In this document: in pieces, positions 1-11,565 of the stretch
Position numbering within the stretch: the stretch's first letter is position 1
How the letters are laid out: every line of letters starts with the position of its first letter
DNA from: Paramacrobiotus metropolitanus
Taxonomy: Eukaryota > Tardigrada > Eutardigrada > Parachela > Macrobiotidae
Reading direction: 5' to 3'
DNA: 64,000 nt
NCBI RefSeq assembly: GCF_019649055.1
Contig: NW_026570256.1
Span: forward strand, 310,001 to 374,000
Notes under the pieces: model-generated
The model's database searches: none
Told to the model about the DNA's origin: nothing
The model's input: the letters and a program-made list of their open reading frames with translations, nothing else
Program-made: the position numbers and the translations under genes

Positions 1-24
1 AATTCTAAGCTTTTCCCCGTACCA

Positions 25-700
25 GTGGCACCTAGCGATGCCGCTGGTACGCCTACCGCTATAAAACCGCGTAAATTGATGCATCGTGAAACAGCCGCGA
101 TAATGGAATACAAAAATTACATTATCAATTTAGCAAATACCTTTAAGAAGCATCAAGAATTGATGGCTGTGCTTAAAAAAGCTTATGAAGACGTAAAAAT
201 TGATAAAACAGAAGCTATTAAAAAGGCTAGCCAAGAACGCGCTGATGCTGAGTTAGATTTGGTAAGGCGATTGGAAATTTATGAAGAATGGCGTCAGGCT
301 ATCGATACAGCAGTTAGGCTATATTTCAGCAAATCTGCACGCGGATTAAATAAGCCAATATGCCGGTGTGCAGATTCAATAGGCAAAGCTAGGAAATATT
401 TGAAAGAAGTTTACGCGAAAATTAAGCCTAAAGAAAAGCTGCAAGTAACAGCTCGCAGACCGCCTATAAATATTGTAAAAGTACTGCGCTTTCATGAAAC
501 GCTTGATTTTCCTACTGTAAGTACGCTATTTTAAAAAAGATGATGAGCTACCGCCGCTGCGGTATAACCCGCATTCAGCTCCTAAGCGCTCATGTTTACC
601 GCTTAATAAGCCATTGAAAAAGCCGTATAATTTACGCTTTGGGAAAACAATTCGGCTAAAGAGGAACAGGTATGGGCAGATTTCGACCGCGTTAACCCGT
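25..700 (+). pseudogene. Degenerate gag-like region of a Ty3/gypsy element
   Basis: An open stretch to 534 encodes a Lys/Glu/Ala-rich, largely helical protein with a coiled-coil look and no zinc knuckle. It ends at a stop just after 530. A reading frame of similar style, Pro/Lys/Arg-rich, continues from about 531 to 700 in another frame, so the region looks frameshifted. I assign it to the Ty3/gypsy element because a gypsy pol lies 1.4 kb downstream on the same strand and shares the same base and codon style (many GCT, CGC, TTA codons). The left end of the element, including any 5' LTR, is probably outside the window. Gag proteins are poorly conserved, so the assignment rests on position and composition rather than on a recognised domain. 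Confidence 0.4.
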
Positions 701-2062
701 TGACGGGCATTGATGTCTGGAAACGACAAGGTGTTTGGGATTTCTTTCCCAGCGATCGGCAACAGTTATTCGTTATCCCATAACGTAATAAGCAATAGGG
801 GACTTTAAAGCAGCAATAAAATCACAATTTGAACTAGTGTCTTAACTCAATTAAGAACAATAGATGCGCGAAAATCGCTAATTTTGAACTTTCTGACCTC
901 TCGTAGGTTTTGCTAATTAACTAATTAGTGGATGAATAATTAAAACCGAGATAAATCAACAAGGTACAACAAACAACCCTTTATTCAAAAATGTCTAATA
1001 CAGAATTTAAAAGTTGAACCATAGATGACCACAGTCCCTCAAAAACGTGTGTCGCTTGCCAACACCATTGCCCATGAAGGGTTCTGAATACACGGGCTGG
1101 CGCACTTTCGACAGATTATTTTTGTTACGTAAACGGAATAAGTTACTGTCGGTTGGGACGCAAAACATGCGCCATGTGGTTTTGGTTGTTGAAAGCTGGC
1201 AGAAAATGGGGTTGCTGAACGGCACCCCGGGCGGTCGGAATGGTGGTCCTGATGCGTTAGTCCTGATAGTAATTCTACCTCCAGTGTACGTAGCACTGTA
1301 AATGGCTCCACAACCCTGCACTCCTTCGACACGAGTACCAAATACCGCTTGGGCAAGCAAAGCAGCGCAGATTTAAAGAAACATGCGAATTTTGAGTTTT
1401 GACCTGTCTGGGGCGATTTCAGGCTGTAATAACCACATTAGTGATGTTGACCTTTGCGATAGCTTTATGTAGGTTACATCCGACCGATAATGTGTTAGAA
1501 AAAGTGCGAATGATCACTAATATTTGGTTCGGCGCCAATCGCCGTTGCAGCTGGAGTATGCCCGCCGCTTTCCGGCCTTTCCCCATACCCACCACTGCGG
1601 CTGTACCTGGAAACGTGCAAGTCCGAATGATGCACGCAGTGTTTAGGCGGCTCGGCGTGTTCAAAAAATGAAAAGCAGCAAGTGCAATGTTAAATTGCAC
1701 AAAGGCTGCTTTTTGAAGTGCCGCATGAGAGAGTGATGAAGGTTTGCGAAGGAATATTGTCAGCATCGCTTGTTGTCTATATTGTTTTCTATGTGTAGTA
1801 GTGATCAAAATGCAAGAAAACGCTTTTTAGAAGTTTTGAGATTTCTGCTGACCAGTGGTCAAATTGTTGACTACTTCTATACTCCTATTGTAAAGTACTT
1901 TTTTTGAGCTATTTAATGAAGCCATTGTTTTTACTACATCCCTATTAGACTAATTATTAAAAATTCCCTTTCTTAAATGAATTTTTCCATTGGGAAATCC
2001 CGATTTTCAATAGAAAACTCGCACTCCTTCGGGTACCGCCCGCTGGAGGGTTAATAAAATCT
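701..2062. other. Unassigned stretch between gag-like and pol regions
   Basis: I see no convincing gene here. Short ORFs exist on both strands at 1007-1808, but none has a recognisable domain or a consistent continuation. The stretch could be decayed gag/protease sequence, or an insertion inside the gypsy element. Around 2030 the CGCT/GCTTA-rich style of the element resumes and leads into pol. Confidence 0.3.
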
Positions 2063-5000
2063 TTGCAGAAAATGCAGATAAAATTCAAAAGCAATTGCAA
2101 AAATCAGCGAAAGTACGTGTATGTACTATGTATCGCAGATCAAGAATCAAAAGCTACACAAACAGAAGGCGCTAATTATGTAATTGTAGAAACACCAGAA
2201 GGCGATATTCCGCTTGTAACTAATAGCGAAAATTATTTCGAAGGTCAAGGCGATTTAACTGAATTATTTCAGTCAACAGGCGACAAGCTTAATGAAAGCG
2301 AATTATTCGCTAATAACCCGCTTAAAAATGAAGAATTATCAGCTGAGGAGCAAACATTTGCAAATAAGCCAGAATGCGAAGAATTAAGCAAAAAAGACAA
2401 AGAAAAATTCAGGCTAAAAATGGTGAAAGTATATGCAGCCGATAATTACACTATTGTACCTTGTACATCATGGGTGTCGGCTTATGCACACAAAAAAGCT
2501 AATTTGCGTACACCTCAATTCATATTTTTGCCTAATCCAGCTTTAAACAGCGAAGGTAGACTACTTCCGCTTCAAGGTTTAGTCGAACCAAAAGATTTTA
2601 AGTTTGACATTTGCGTATCTAATTATTCCGCTCATAAGGGTACAATTAAAAAAGGCACATGGTTAGGCGTTATTGAAACGTATGAAGAAGTTGAACCAGA
2701 TAAAACGGTTTTCACCGCTACTGCAGCTAATTATACGCCAGAAGAAAAAGCTGAAATCTGGCAAGCTATACGCGAATTTAAAATTTCGGCTGATTTATCA
2801 GAAGCTGATCGTAGGCGTATCGATAATCTATTGTTTGAATTTGCTGACCTGCTGCCAACAAAATCGCGACCATTTGGCAATGTAGATGCCTCGATAAAGC
2901 ACACAATAGATACAGGCGATGCACCGGCGATAAAATCTCTACCGCACCGCACAAGCTGGCGCGGTAGACAGCTCATACAAGATCATGTAGAGGAAATGTT
3001 AAAGCTTGGCATCATCAGGCCATCAACCTCTAACTGGAGTTTTCCAGTTGTCTTGGCGTCAAAGAAAAATGCAGACGGCTCAATCGGTACACGCTTTTGT
3101 GTGAATTATACGAGCATATGCTTAAATAATATTACAAAAAAGAATAACTATCCGCTTCCTAAGCCAGATGAACTTCTGGATACGGCTTCTGGAAACAAGC
3201 TGTATTGCAGCTTTGATTGCGAAAAAGGCTTCCGGCAGATCTCTATGGACCCTGCCAGCATCGAAAAAACAGCTTTCGTCACACTGGACGACCTCTTCGA
3301 ATTCCTTTGAATGCCGTTCGGCGTGTGCAACGGCCCCGCGACTTTTCAAGCCGCAATGGACCGTACGCTTCCAAAGCTTCGTAAATTAGGAATATTCGCT
3401 CATTTAGACGATCTAATCGTCGCAGCTAAAAACATGGAAGAATTATTATTTAAATTACGGCTTTTATTTGAAGCTTTACGCGCATCAGGCTTTACGCTAA
3501 AACCAGCTAAATGTCACATCGCTAAACCTGTCCTTCATTTTTTGGGACATGTAATTTCGGAATCTGGTATTCATACTGATCCCGAAAAAATTACGGCGAT
3601 TAAGAATTTCCCGCAGCCTAAAACAGAAAAGCAATTACGTTCAGTTCTAGGCTTAGCGAATTATTATCGCAAATTTGTGCAAAATTATGCTCCTATAACT
3701 GAAAACCTTTACGCGCTCCTTAAAAATGTTAATGACATTACAGATTGGAATGAGGCTTGTGATAAAGAATTTGAGGCTATTAAAACAGCGCTAATGAACG
3801 CTCCAGTCTTGGCGAAATTTGATCCAGAAAAACCTACACTCATAGAATGTGACGCTAGTACAATAGGAATAGGCGCTATATTAAGCCAAGATGGTCATCC
3901 TGTTGCTTACGCGAGCCGCTTATTAACTACAGCTGAACGTAAATACGTGCCTATAGAACTTAAATGCTTAGCAGTTGTCTACGCTGTTCGTAAATTCCGC
4001 TATTATGTAGACTACATGCCATTTACTGTTAAACCTGATCATCAGGCGTTGGTAAATTTATTACGCTCAACTTCAAACCGCGAAGGGATGAATCCCAGGC
4101 TCGTAAGATGGGCTTTACAGTTAGGCGCGCATGATATGACAATCGTATATAGGCCAGGAAAATACGCTCATAATGCTGATGCATTAAGCCGCGCCCCTGT
4201 TGACCCAGCTGTACCGGAAGAGGACTTTGATATCCACTTCAGCACACCTACGGTACGCGTAATTAGCATACCAGAAGCGCAAAACAGTTCTGTACGCGAT
4301 GCAGAAGAGCAAAATTATGTTTTTCTGCGTAATGAACAGCTTAGCGATCCGGCGTTAGAAAAAACTATACTAGCTTTAGAGGACGCTGACAAATCACAAT
4401 ATCCGCTTCAACGTCCCGCTAATTTCGAGTTATGGAATAATGTGCTTTATCGCGCAGGCGAAATTAATGACCGGCATATAAGGCGTTTTGTGATACCAAA
4501 ACATTGGCGTTACGATATTTTAAAGGCTATGCACGACTCCCCAGCCGGTGGCCACCTAGGCCGCGAAAAGACGCCTTACCATATTTGCGTACGTTATTAT
4601 TGGGACGACATGTTTCGCGAAATTTAGCGCTGTTGTCGTCGTTGTTTAAAATGTCAGCTTCGTAAAGTACCGCGTAAACCGCTTCCAGGAAAGTTTCAAC
4701 AAATTGAAATAGGCGAACCATGGTTCAGATTACAGCTTGATTTTAAAGGCCCGTTAAAGCTTAGTAATATTAAAAATAAATACATAATTGTGGCTATTGA
4801 CCAGCTTACTAAATTTGTTATTGCGAAGGCTGTACCTGATGACTCTGCTAGAGTTGCCACTGATTTTCTGCTTAACGGTGTTACACTTCCATACGGCGCA
4901 CCGCATGAAATTAACACAGACCGCGGTACACACTTTATGTGCAGTACCATGGAGACTGTATCAAAGCTTACAAAATTTGACCATCATTTTGGTACCGCTT

Positions 5001-5551
5001 ATCACCCTGTAGGAAGAGGCTTAATTGAAAGGCAGATGTAATGGATAGGTGATTGTTTATCCATTTTCGCTCAAAAACATACCGCTGAAAAATGGGATGA
5101 ATTTTTACCGTATGTTGTTGCAGCTTATAATCGTACTAAGCATAAGACAACAAGGCAATCCCCGTATTACATGCTTTTTGGCCGCGAACAAACGCTCCCA
5201 GGCGATACGATTACAAAGACAAATCTTCCAGATAAAGAACGTACGGGTACTTCCGCTAACGACAGTACTTCTACTACGGCTGTACAACCGCAAAACCACG
5301 CTCAACCACAGCTTAATAATGACTTGCAAAATAATACAGCAAATTTAACGCTTAATTCTGATGCTGATAATTTAGGCGAAATTAATGCCGAACAAAATGC
5401 TAGAAAGCGAAGAACGCGTAAACATCCGCCTAGCGACTTGTTATCAGAACAGCTAGATGATTTCTTCGATGGCGAAGATCCAAAACTGCAGGAAACGCTT
5501 AATAAATCGCGTTATCCTAAGCGAACACGCAAGCGTAGATTTACTTTGTAA
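2063..5551 (+). pseudogene. pol: Ty3/gypsy pol (RT, RNase H, integrase) with three nonsense codons
   Basis: One single reading frame covers the whole interval, interrupted only by stops at 3308-3310 (TGA), 4625-4627 (TAG) and 5039-5041 (TAA). Reverse transcriptase motifs are visible around 2880-3560, including the MPFG block just after the first stop and a HLDD motif in place of the usual Y/F-x-DD. RNase H follows at about 3830-4190, with acidic residues in ECDAS and a final DAL block. Next come the HHCC-type zinc-binding region of integrase, which is split by the second stop, and the integrase core with D (LDFKG), D (NTDRG) and E (LIERQM). The tail at 5171-5551 is Lys/Arg-rich. The N-terminal part (2063-2700) is a pol leader; a protease signature was not found. 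The first stop sits where CGA (Arg) is expected. The element is inactive, but the frame has suffered no indel, which suggests a fairly young death. Confidence 0.9.
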
Positions 5552-6813
5552 ATTTGGCTAGATAATGCTTAATTTTACGTTGGTTTCCTCACACGGCAAT
5601 TAACATTACGCTCTTCAGATGGTAGCTAAAATAATCCTCAGAAAATAGCTTAAACGCTGAAATAAAGCTTAAAATTAAATGCTAATGATTCTCAGATGGT
5701 AGCTTATTTATTTGTACCGCTATAAACCACGCTCTGTTGTAAACCGCTTAAAGTTTAAATTAGGCTACATTCGTAAACTGTATACTGTAATCGCTAAAAC
5801 TGTTATCTAATAACGCTCACGCTATGATATGCTTAATATTTCGCTTATTAACCTTGACCGCTAATTGTGTTGATTTGCAGAGTAACGCGTACACACAGCG
5901 ATTTTCGGCTTATTAGAACTCTGCAGTCAGCCGACTGAACGCTAACTATGCAAACGCTACAAAGCTAGAGACTTTGACCTGAAAGCGAGCAAACGCGAAA
6001 GATGCCAGACGATGATTAAAGCTTAAAAGCGAACGATGTGATGATGCTGGACGATAAATCGGATCGGAAACCGAACGCGAATGCAGGCGCATTGGAAATC
6101 GGATCATCATGTGGATGGAATTAATCTTCATTTTTCCTGTTTCCTCACCACGGAATGACCAAGTAATATTTTAACGTTTTTCTCTAATCGTTTATTTCGA
6201 TGGATTTTATATTTGTTTAAAATTTTTTTTTATTGTACGACGAAAGATAAGCTTGCGCTAACTTTGTGATAAAATTGTCAGCTAAATTGCAGCACGCTTA
6301 AACGTATAAAGCTTCGCGTATCTCCGCTTATTGTATTCTTTTTGCGAATTTAGGTTTAAAACGCTTATTGTGACTCTGGTCAGCTGCGGGCTTATATGCA
6401 GTGAAGAGACCATGCAGTCACGAGAGTCCATTTCCGTGCTTCGGTCTTGCGGCAGTATCGTGAGACTGCGGCGCGATGCGGATTCTCCCACTTGCACACT
6501 CATGCTTATCGCTGGTTTCGGCAGCGGGGGTGCCAGGCTCTCGGAGGACCTCGAGTCCCCACCAGTGGCATGAGAGGGACTCACGCCTTCGTCCCAGCAG
6601 CTCATACGCAGTGCAGTGGCTTTCAGCTTATATCGTGTATACCTGATCGTGGATCGTGTATACCTGATCGCAAGTATTACGATCCGCCCCTTCCGCTCTC
6701 ATCCGCCAACGGCGCTTCGCGCCGTACATATTCGGCGGTTACGTCAGGCTTATGCATATGGCTTATGGTAGAGCAGTGTTAACGCAGGATTATCGGCAGT
6801 CATAGATTGTCAG
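5552..6813. other. 3' end of the gypsy element, possible LTR region
   Basis: No gene. From 5552 to about 6375 the sequence keeps the element's unusual word use (repeated CGCTTA, ACGCT and GCTTAA words). TCAGATGGTAGCT occurs twice, near 5616 and 5692. The 6376-6790 part, with a TTATAT box-like stretch followed by GC-richer sequence, could be part of a 3' LTR. The partner LTR is outside the window, so this cannot be confirmed from here. Confidence 0.35.
6632..6670. repeat. 21-bp direct duplication
   Basis: ATCGTGTATACCTGATCG occurs at 6632-6649 and again at 6653-6670, a period of 21 bp. It lies in the putative LTR or flank of the gypsy element. Confidence 0.8.
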
Positions 6814-7134
6814 TTGTCATGTTCACGTTTTGGTGTTATGCTTGCGGTTATTTTTCCGGATAAAAAGTTCATTTTTATCGTCCTGTCTTCCCCATTTCCG
6901 GTAGAGCGTATAGTAGAGGACCTTCCCAGTAGAGGAGAGGTTCCTCACAGTAGTGAATATGTACAAAGCAACAGAACACTAATTGAAATTCGGGAAATTT
7001 TTGATAATTTGACTGTCAAGCGGGAGTGTTTGATTGAGTCAGTATCTCTAGACTGCAAGTCTGCAACTGCAAGGTTGAAATTCGAAACAGCGCGGCTGAG
7101 CGCACGAATCGCGATGGTAAAAATGACCGGGTAG
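6814..7134 (+). CDS. Unrecognised ORF, 106 codons
   Basis: An ORF whose second half has an alternating charged/hydrophobic pattern that looks coding or helical (Leu, Glu and Arg rich). The first 30 residues look noncoding-derived. No domain is recognised. It lies between the gypsy 3' end and the Polinton polymerase relic, and could be an exon of something else or chance. No supporting splice sites were worked out. Confidence 0.15.
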   Translation: MSCSRFGVMLAVIFPDKKFIFIVLSSPFPVERIVEDLPSRGEVPHSSEYVQSNRTLIEIREIFDNLTVKRECLIESVSLDCKSATARLKFETARLSARIAMVKMTG

Positions 7135-7397
7135 CATAAGTGTTATTAAAATTACAGAGATACTATGTTGCAGCTGGGCAGATAAAATTCTGAGTGAAAG
7201 TTAATTAGTTAATTACTGTTATGGTGCGAAAGGATTCGTTCTGAAGAGCTAAACCGAAAGCCGGCCCATTTCGGGAAGAAAATTTGAATAATTTCATAAT
7301 TATGCAAATGTCTATATAGGGTTGTCCTGACAGTCCAGTAACTTAATAATAACAGTAGCACTATGATTCTATAATTATCTCATAAAAATACTTAGAT

Positions 7398-9338
7398 CTA
7401 TCGTTTAATCTTAGAAGCGGTTTTTTCCTGCTTCTCCTTCTCATACCAACGTAAAAAAGAGTCCTTTGATTTTTTGTTCATTACTTGAAACCCGTACTCG
7501 TCTACTGAGGGAAAGGGAACTATCTTATTTAAATTTTCTTGCCGATTAAACCGGTGCGGGAACGTTCCTTTGCTGATTTCTGGTAGACCAAACGTAGCCG
7601 GCCATTTTGCAAGGCTTTGAGGGTTGTAGTTTATACTGTCCCGGAATCGGATATTCAGCTGAGGCACATCCAATTGTAAAATCTTCCCACCATTCAGAAT
7701 AACTTTCGGTACGATGCCGTTTTAAAGCAGCCAGTTCAGAATGAAGTATCCATCAAAGGACTGCGTGGAAAAAAAAATTATTTCATTAGGCGGATGAAAA
7801 AAAAACCATAGGAAAAACAAAAAGCAAAATTAAAGTAAAAACTGTTATTACCTTGAAATTATGGGCAATGATAAAGTGGTCGCGGTGTTCCTCTTGGAAC
7901 AGAAATGTGCATAATTCATTCGTTATGTCACCGTGTAGCGGGACGTCATCCTCAGGAAACACCCACTCATTACCGCTGTCGTCCTGGACAACCTGCAATC
8001 AACACTTGTGTTACCAACGGTTCGAGGTTTGAATATGTTACATTTTTACTCACCGCAAGGTTAGGTATTAAATTTCCGTTTTCCGAGACATACGTCTCAA
8101 AATCAAAATACAAAAAGTCAGCGTTTTCATTCAGTTCCAGTTCATCGGCATCCACCTTGTGTGGCTTCATGTAGCACTGATGCTGTTGTGGTAGAGCATG
8201 AATTCTACACGTTTTGCACAAGATTTCACCGCATTGATGAGTATTTTCATTTTGTTGCCGCATGGAGACTATCCGCAGGCATTTCTTGCAGACAATCACC
8301 ATACTGCAGATGCTCTTGCGTGATGGTTGGGATTTAGTACCAGCTTTCTTATGCTGCGCGAAGCAACCTTGACCAAAAAAGTCCCGACTGCAATCGTCAC
8401 AGTGAACTATAGTGGTCGCATCGGACGGACAGAAGGACCGGAGACAAAATCGGCACGTTTGAGAGCAGCGATGATCCCCTCGGTTAAAGTATCCCTTATT
8501 GCAGGAATAACACCAATATTTTTTGCAAAAGAATGCCGGCAACGAGTTGAGCAAATCGAAATGCCGGTCGTGATGCAGTAGGACGATTTTTTTATCTTGG
8601 ACAGCACCGCTCAAGACAATAAGATTTGCATGATCGACACTGACCACAACGATCTGGTACTGGGGCAGGATTTCTTAAAATTTGTGTAGATGACGTAGAT
8701 TAAATTCCTGCTCCTTAAATCCAGCTCGTTGGACGAGGCACTGAGCTTCTCTTGTTTGCAGTTTCATTCTTCGCAGCAGCTTCCGGTAAAGGTTTTTGTT
8801 TTCGTCCGCGTGAGCTTTACCAATAACCAAAGCCCGGGCTAGGCAAATTTGGTCGAAATTTTTTATAACAACCACTGTTTTCATCTTTTCTAATCTTCGT
8901 CGCAAGAGGGCAATAACGTCGCAGTTGCATGTTCCTTTCGGAATATCAGTATACTGTCCGGAAATCTCAAAGGAGTCATCGATCACGAATTCCTCGTAAG
9001 AGTTTAACACCCGGGCGAGTTCAGCCATCCATCTGGTCACAGTTAACTGTGATCGTTTGATTGGCGGTGTCCATATCGGCCGGTTCAGTGAATTTCAGTC
9101 CAGCCGAATGCGAACCATTTCGTCTGGTCCAACATCTTCTAAAAGGGTCTCCAGTATGTTCTCGATGATCTGGGTGATGACCACTGGAATATCGGAAAAT
9201 GGCACTTTTTCAAGTTCCGAAACTTTTACCGAAAAGCACTTGAAGAAGCCGGTACTTATGGGAAAACTTCTCACCGGTACATTCAACGCTAATAAAATCT
9301 TCTACTGCATATGGTGCATCCATATTCAAGTTATCCAT
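7398..9338 (-). pseudogene. Polinton/Maverick-type protein-primed DNA polymerase B, truncated
   Basis: Three minus-strand exons can be traced: 9338-8054, 7992-7852 and 7760-7398. They are joined by introns 8053-7993 (61 bp) and 7851-7761 (91 bp) with GT-AG ends, both in phase 0. The product matches the N-terminal half of family B protein-primed polymerases. It has an N-terminal region common in Polintons, then a Cys/His zinc-ribbon-like cluster (about 8180-8500). The 3'-5' exonuclease Exo I motif FDFET follows, then Exo II around AHNFK/FDGYF, which is interrupted exactly by the second intron. The gene stops before the palm, so polymerase motifs A-C are absent. It also carries in-frame stops at 9095-9097, 8675-8677 and 7722-7724. 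A frame change lies near 9200-9290, between the ATG at 9338 and the main frame. It is therefore a dead, truncated copy. A related adintovirus or virophage-like origin cannot be separated from Polinton here. Confidence 0.85.
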
Positions 9339-9472
9339 CGTTTCACAATTTTATCTATTGAAAACATAACTGTTGCGTTTTGTGCGTTTTATACTAGCGC
9401 AAATATTTTTTTTAATTATCCCGTTATTTGTAAACAACGGTATCTTGAACCGCCTGTGTATAATTTACGTAT

Positions 9473-9537
9473 GGATCATTGAAAACGATTACAATACGTA
9501 CTAGCGCTACTAGAATTGTTTATATAGGGATCACTGA
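9473..9537 (-). promoter_or_regulatory. GGATCAYTGA motif pair upstream of the polymerase relic
   Basis: GGATCATTGA at 9473-9482 and AGGGATCACTGA at 9526-9537 lie 135 and 188 bp upstream of the polymerase ATG at 9338. Each is followed by an AAAAC/ATTAYAA stretch, so a degenerate unit of about 55 bp is repeated. A TATAAAA-like box (minus strand) lies near 9388-9394. The same motif lies at nearly the same distance upstream of the next minus-strand gene. A promoter role is inferred. Confidence 0.4.
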
Positions 9538-9724
9538 AAACATTATAACTTGTATTTCGCTTGTACTGCACCTGGTACTAATGATGACCAGAAACCATTA
9601 CAACTTGTACTAGTAGTATCCAGTAATATTTCTTATTTGTCCAACGCAAGATAAACGCACATAAATTTGTTTTTCGCATTCGCTTGTTTTTTAGCAGTCA
9701 GATTCAACAAGATAAACAACAGTT

Positions 9725-11295
9725 TCAGGAAACTAATTCGGGAAATTCCACAGTATCTGGAACCAGGTCAGCAAATCTACCTCTGTGAGACTGTATATAT
9801 TCAACCGCATGCAGATTAAGGTTAACACAGCCTTCATAAGTGTTAAAATGCGAGACGCGTGTTAACGTCAGATTTGTAGTCGCTGCCTTATGGCGCGACT
9901 TGCTACCATTTACAAAATCCCGATACCACCCCAGCAGTGTTGGACTGATCCGGCGATACGGTGGTACAGAAACTTCTCTCCCGTTATTGCAATCCACAAC
10001 ATACTTAACGTCTTTGTGCCAACCACCCGCAAAAAGGTATTTGAATAGCACCTGTAGTTCTTGTCGCGTAATTTTCAGAATACTTTCCTTAGTGAAAAAC
10101 ACAAGCATTGCATGGCTAAACCACCCGTCACTGTCGATGGAACCATCAAAATACATCAGCAAATTCCCCGCTCTGACGTCCCACGAGACGTGGCGCAAAG
10201 GGGCTGGCATCATTTTATTTGTGCTCGTTTCACGATTCGTACGCATCCACTTAGGAGCAACCGGTGGCAGCAGCGTCAGCGCAATGGCCTCGGAAACCCA
10301 TCCTCCTAGTACTACTCCTTCATCCAATAGGATTACAGTCGCCGGCGCACTGTAATCGTAGCATACTGCTTCGTGACCTACAAGCGAAAAACGCAAACAT
10401 TAAACGCAAGATTTTTAGTGAATCTGGTAACTAACAGAGCAGGTTAACAACATGGGATAGGTTTTCAGAGGATTGAGTTTTAATGAAACAAAATAATAAA
10501 TTAATAAAAAAATATCAGATTGTTGTACGATTACCGTGGTTGTCCGCCCAATAATTCTGTACTGGAAGCGGTGCAATCTCGTTCTGCGTTTCACTGTGAC
10601 CTTCCGTCATACAGATGTCCTCCGCAGCGATGCTCGAATCAACCGGAAATTGATATATAAATGAGTCAAAATAGTCCGCTAAAACAGATAAGATATCCTT
10701 CAGCTAACAGGAGAAATATTAATTGAATGACCTTAAACAAACTGAATAAAAAATAAATGTTGGAAACTTAAATTAGAAATAATAAAATATTTGCGTTGCG
10801 TATACGAATATCGTAGACCGAAACCGTGAAATATTTTCGGTCACATACCTGGAAAGAATTTCTGATTTTGCTCAGCACTGAACACCAATTCGTTTCTCAC
10901 TAATAAAAAAAAATTGTAATTAAACACAAAATAAAAATTTATTTAGATTACAATAAAAGGTAAGTACGAATGTATTATTTACACTGTGCCGATGTGTGGT
11001 CTTTCTCCATTCTACCAAGGTCCTGACTGGTTTCCGATCCATTTATTTCTTTGAGCCAATCGTCTAGCCACCCGTATTCATCTTCCAACACATCACGAAC
11101 GGTACCCGTCTGGACGGTCGACATGGGTGTGGTGCCATTAAGTTCCTGAGCCTGTGCAGGTTCGTTCAGTTCTCCCAGTACTTCATCGAGCCACCCGTAG
11201 TTGAACGAGACAGCAGTATTGGAGGGGCTAGCGCTTTGCGCAAAACGGGGTGTATCTGCATCTGGTGCAAATAATTCTTCTAAAAAATTATCCAT
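9725..11295 (-). CDS. Unrecognised multi-exon gene, possibly part of the Polinton-like element
   Basis: Proposed exons on the minus strand are 11295-10983, 10899-10849, 10703-10535 and 10377-9725. Exon 1 opens with ATG and encodes an acidic protein with two copies of a YGWLDE/YGWLDD motif. Its donor and the exon 2 acceptor fit in phase 1. Exons 3 and 4 also fit in phase 1, with a good TTTTTCGCTTGTAG acceptor. Exons 2 and 3 do not fit by one base, so there is either a frameshift or a misplaced boundary. The large last exon encodes about 216 residues with no domain I recognise. The promoter region shares the GGATCACTGA motif with the polymerase relic downstream on the same strand, which suggests both belong to one element. 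An independent cellular gene is the alternative. Confidence 0.5.
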
Positions 11296-11428
11296 GTTTC
11301 AATGATAAAAACCGAAAAAAAATCACAAAATAATTTTGCTTGTTGACCTTATAAAGTATTCCGGAATCTTAGTCTTCTGCTGGAAGTAATCGTTTTTAGT
11401 TATCAGGTGCCTAGCAACTTTTTTTTAT

Positions 11429-11482
11429 GGATCACGGAAGTCAGTGATTCCTACGTAGGGATCACTGACATCAGTGATCCCT
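11429..11482. promoter_or_regulatory. Tandem palindromes in a divergent promoter
   Basis: The arms AGGGATCACTGA and TCAGTGATCCCT flank a 2-bp centre at 11457-11482 and form a perfect palindrome. An imperfect copy lies at 11429-11451. The centre contains TGACATCA, similar to a CRE/bZIP half-palindrome. The pair sits between the minus-strand gene starting at 11295 and the plus-strand gene starting at 11566. The first copy is 134 bp from the 11295 ATG. A minus-strand CTTTATAAG box lies near 11348-11356. Confidence 0.45.
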
Positions 11483-11565
11483 GTGTGCCTACATAAAAGA
11501 CGGCAAACTGTGTCAGAATTTATTCAGCTTTTTGAAATTGTTGTTCTTTAAAATATAACTTTATA

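Noticed and set aside
1007-1808. Genes between the gag-like and pol regions
   Set aside because: Overlapping ORFs on both strands have random composition and no domains or splice support.
5552-6813. A fully defined 3' LTR
   Set aside because: The matching LTR is not in the window, so the boundaries cannot be set.
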